A stretch of DNA of 6,449 nt from Lachnospiraceae bacterium. GTDB lineage: Bacteria; Bacillota; Clostridia; Lachnospirales; Lachnospiraceae. The stretch lies in the NCBI GenBank assembly GCA_009774155.1, contig VSNE01000160.1, positions 1-6,449 on the forward strand. The letters run 5' to 3'. The notes under the pieces are model-generated. The model was not told the DNA's origin, made no database searches, and saw only the letters and a program-made list of their open reading frames with translations. Both the position numbers and the translations under genes were made by a program. Shown here one piece after another: positions 5,585 to 6,449 of this stretch (the first letter of the stretch is position 1; each line of letters begins with the position of its first letter).

Positions 5585-6449
5585 TTGGAGAGATGTAAAA
5601 AGAAAGATATCCTGAGTCTGCTCAACGCGATGATGGAGGCAAACAGCTCCGTTATAAAAGCGCTCCCTGCAGCCTCGGGGGAGCTGACGGATGTGTTTGC
5701 ACAGTGTCAGGATGCTGCCCTACAGATCGGCGCGCACCTGGAAGCCTTCGGAGAGCAATACCGTCCTATGGTAACGATTCTGGAGGACTACTGCGAAAAA
5801 GTATATCAGATGAGCATTGCCACGTTGGATGGAAACGCGTGCCGGAAGCTGTCGAAAAAAATCAGAAAACAGCTTACCGAGCTGCAGAATCGTATCCGGT
5901 ATGAAATGCCGGAGGACAGGAAAGAAGTGGTGTTCCTGCCGTATAAGGCATCTATGTGGGACTCTCTGGAAAGCGCGTGGAAAGCGGCGGACGGGGATGA
6001 GAATACGGATGCTTATGTAATTCCTATTCCTTATTATGACAAAAATCCGGACGGGAGCTTTCGGGAAGAGCATTATGAAGGCGGCTTATATCCGGAATAT
6101 GTTCCTGTCATGAGATATGATGAATATGATTTTGAGAACCGCAGACCGGATATGATCTTTATTCATAATCCTTATGACGGTTCAAATTATGTGACCAGTG
6201 TTCATCCTTTTTTTTATTCGGGGAATTTGAAAAAATTTACGGATGAGCTAGTATATATACCTTATTTTATATTGGGAGAACCCGATTTGGACAGTGAAGA
6301 GGATTTGGAAGGGGTCCGGAATTTTTGCATTGCGTCAGGGGTGTTCAATGCGGATAAAGTGATTGTGCAGTCTGAGAACATGAAAAAAGCCTATGTGAAG
6401 GTGCTGACGGACTATATGAAAGAAAATTCGGGGAAGGATACCAGAGAAT
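5585..6449 (+). CDS. Probable CDP-glycerol glycerophosphotransferase-family protein, N-terminal part (runs off the window)
   Basis: An uncut frame runs from 5570 to the window end, giving 288 residues from the TTG at 5585. That TTG is preferred because GAAGGGAAG lies about 9 bases upstream; the first ATG (5630) has no such site. Residues 1-110 are helical and charged. From about 114 a Rossmann-like region follows, with 'VVFLPYKASMWDSLESAWKAA', 'DAYVIPIPYYDKNPDGSF', 'RRPDMIFIHNPYDGSNYVTSVHPFFY', 'LVYIPYFILGEP' and 'DKVIVQSENMKKAYVKVL'. I associate this pattern with Clostridia proteins annotated as CDP-glycerol glycerophosphotransferases or GT-B-like glycosyltransferases of cell-wall polymer synthesis. 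The catalytic C-terminal half is outside the window, so the assignment is moderate. There is no signal peptide, which fits a cytoplasmic enzyme. Confidence 0.65.
   Translation, partial: MERCKKKDILSLLNAMMEANSSVIKALPAASGELTDVFAQCQDAALQIGAHLEAFGEQYRPMVTILEDYCEKVYQMSIATLDGNACRKLSKKIRKQLTELQNRIRYEMPEDRKEVVFLPYKASMWDSLESAWKAADGDENTDAYVIPIPYYDKNPDGSFREEHYEGGLYPEYVPVMRYDEYDFENRRPDMIFIHNPYDGSNYVTSVHPFFYSGNLKKFTDELVYIPYFILGEPDLDSEEDLEGVRNFCIASGVFNADKVIVQSENMKKAYVKVLTDYMKENSGKDTRE

Overview
The window looks like an accessory region of a Gram-positive anaerobe of the Clostridia, most likely Lachnospiraceae. This rests on strong AGGAGG-type ribosome binding sites, moderate GC with AT-rich intergenic DNA, and the look of the protein families. 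The species cannot be fixed from the sequence.

Layout from left to right. (1) 13-447, minus: the C-terminal third of a NitT/TauT/NMT1-type ABC-transporter substrate-binding protein, cut at its N-terminal side. (2) 468-1832, minus: an intact large serine recombinase whose 3' end lies directly at the break in the transporter gene, as expected for the end of an integrated element. (3) 1978-2136, plus: a divergent 52-codon gene with a strong ribosome binding site, followed by a clear rho-independent terminator. (4) 2227-3726: a perfect 24-bp inverted repeat pair enclosing an intact tyrosine recombinase (2507-3670). Each repeat copy has its own internal dyad, like a recombinase core site, so the cassette looks able to invert itself. 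(5) 3858-5246, plus: a full-length TnpB/Cas12-like protein with an intact zinc ribbon but with all three RuvC catalytic acidic residues replaced. (6) 5247-5584: no gene, but a dense series of hairpins, placed where TnpB-family proteins encode their guide RNA. (7) 5585 to the window end, plus: the N-terminal part of a probable CDP-glycerol glycerophosphotransferase-family protein.

The most interesting proposal is a two-part module. It combines a nuclease-dead, presumably RNA-guided DNA-binding protein (similar in principle to the described TldR repressors) and its putative guide RNA with an upstream tyrosine recombinase cassette that may flip and so change transcription toward the TnpB-like gene. 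The missing catalytic residues, the repeats and the hairpins are read directly from the sequence. RNA-guided repression, inversion and any link between them are inference. No Y1 TnpA transposase is present in the window, and no CRISPR array, tRNA or rRNA was seen.
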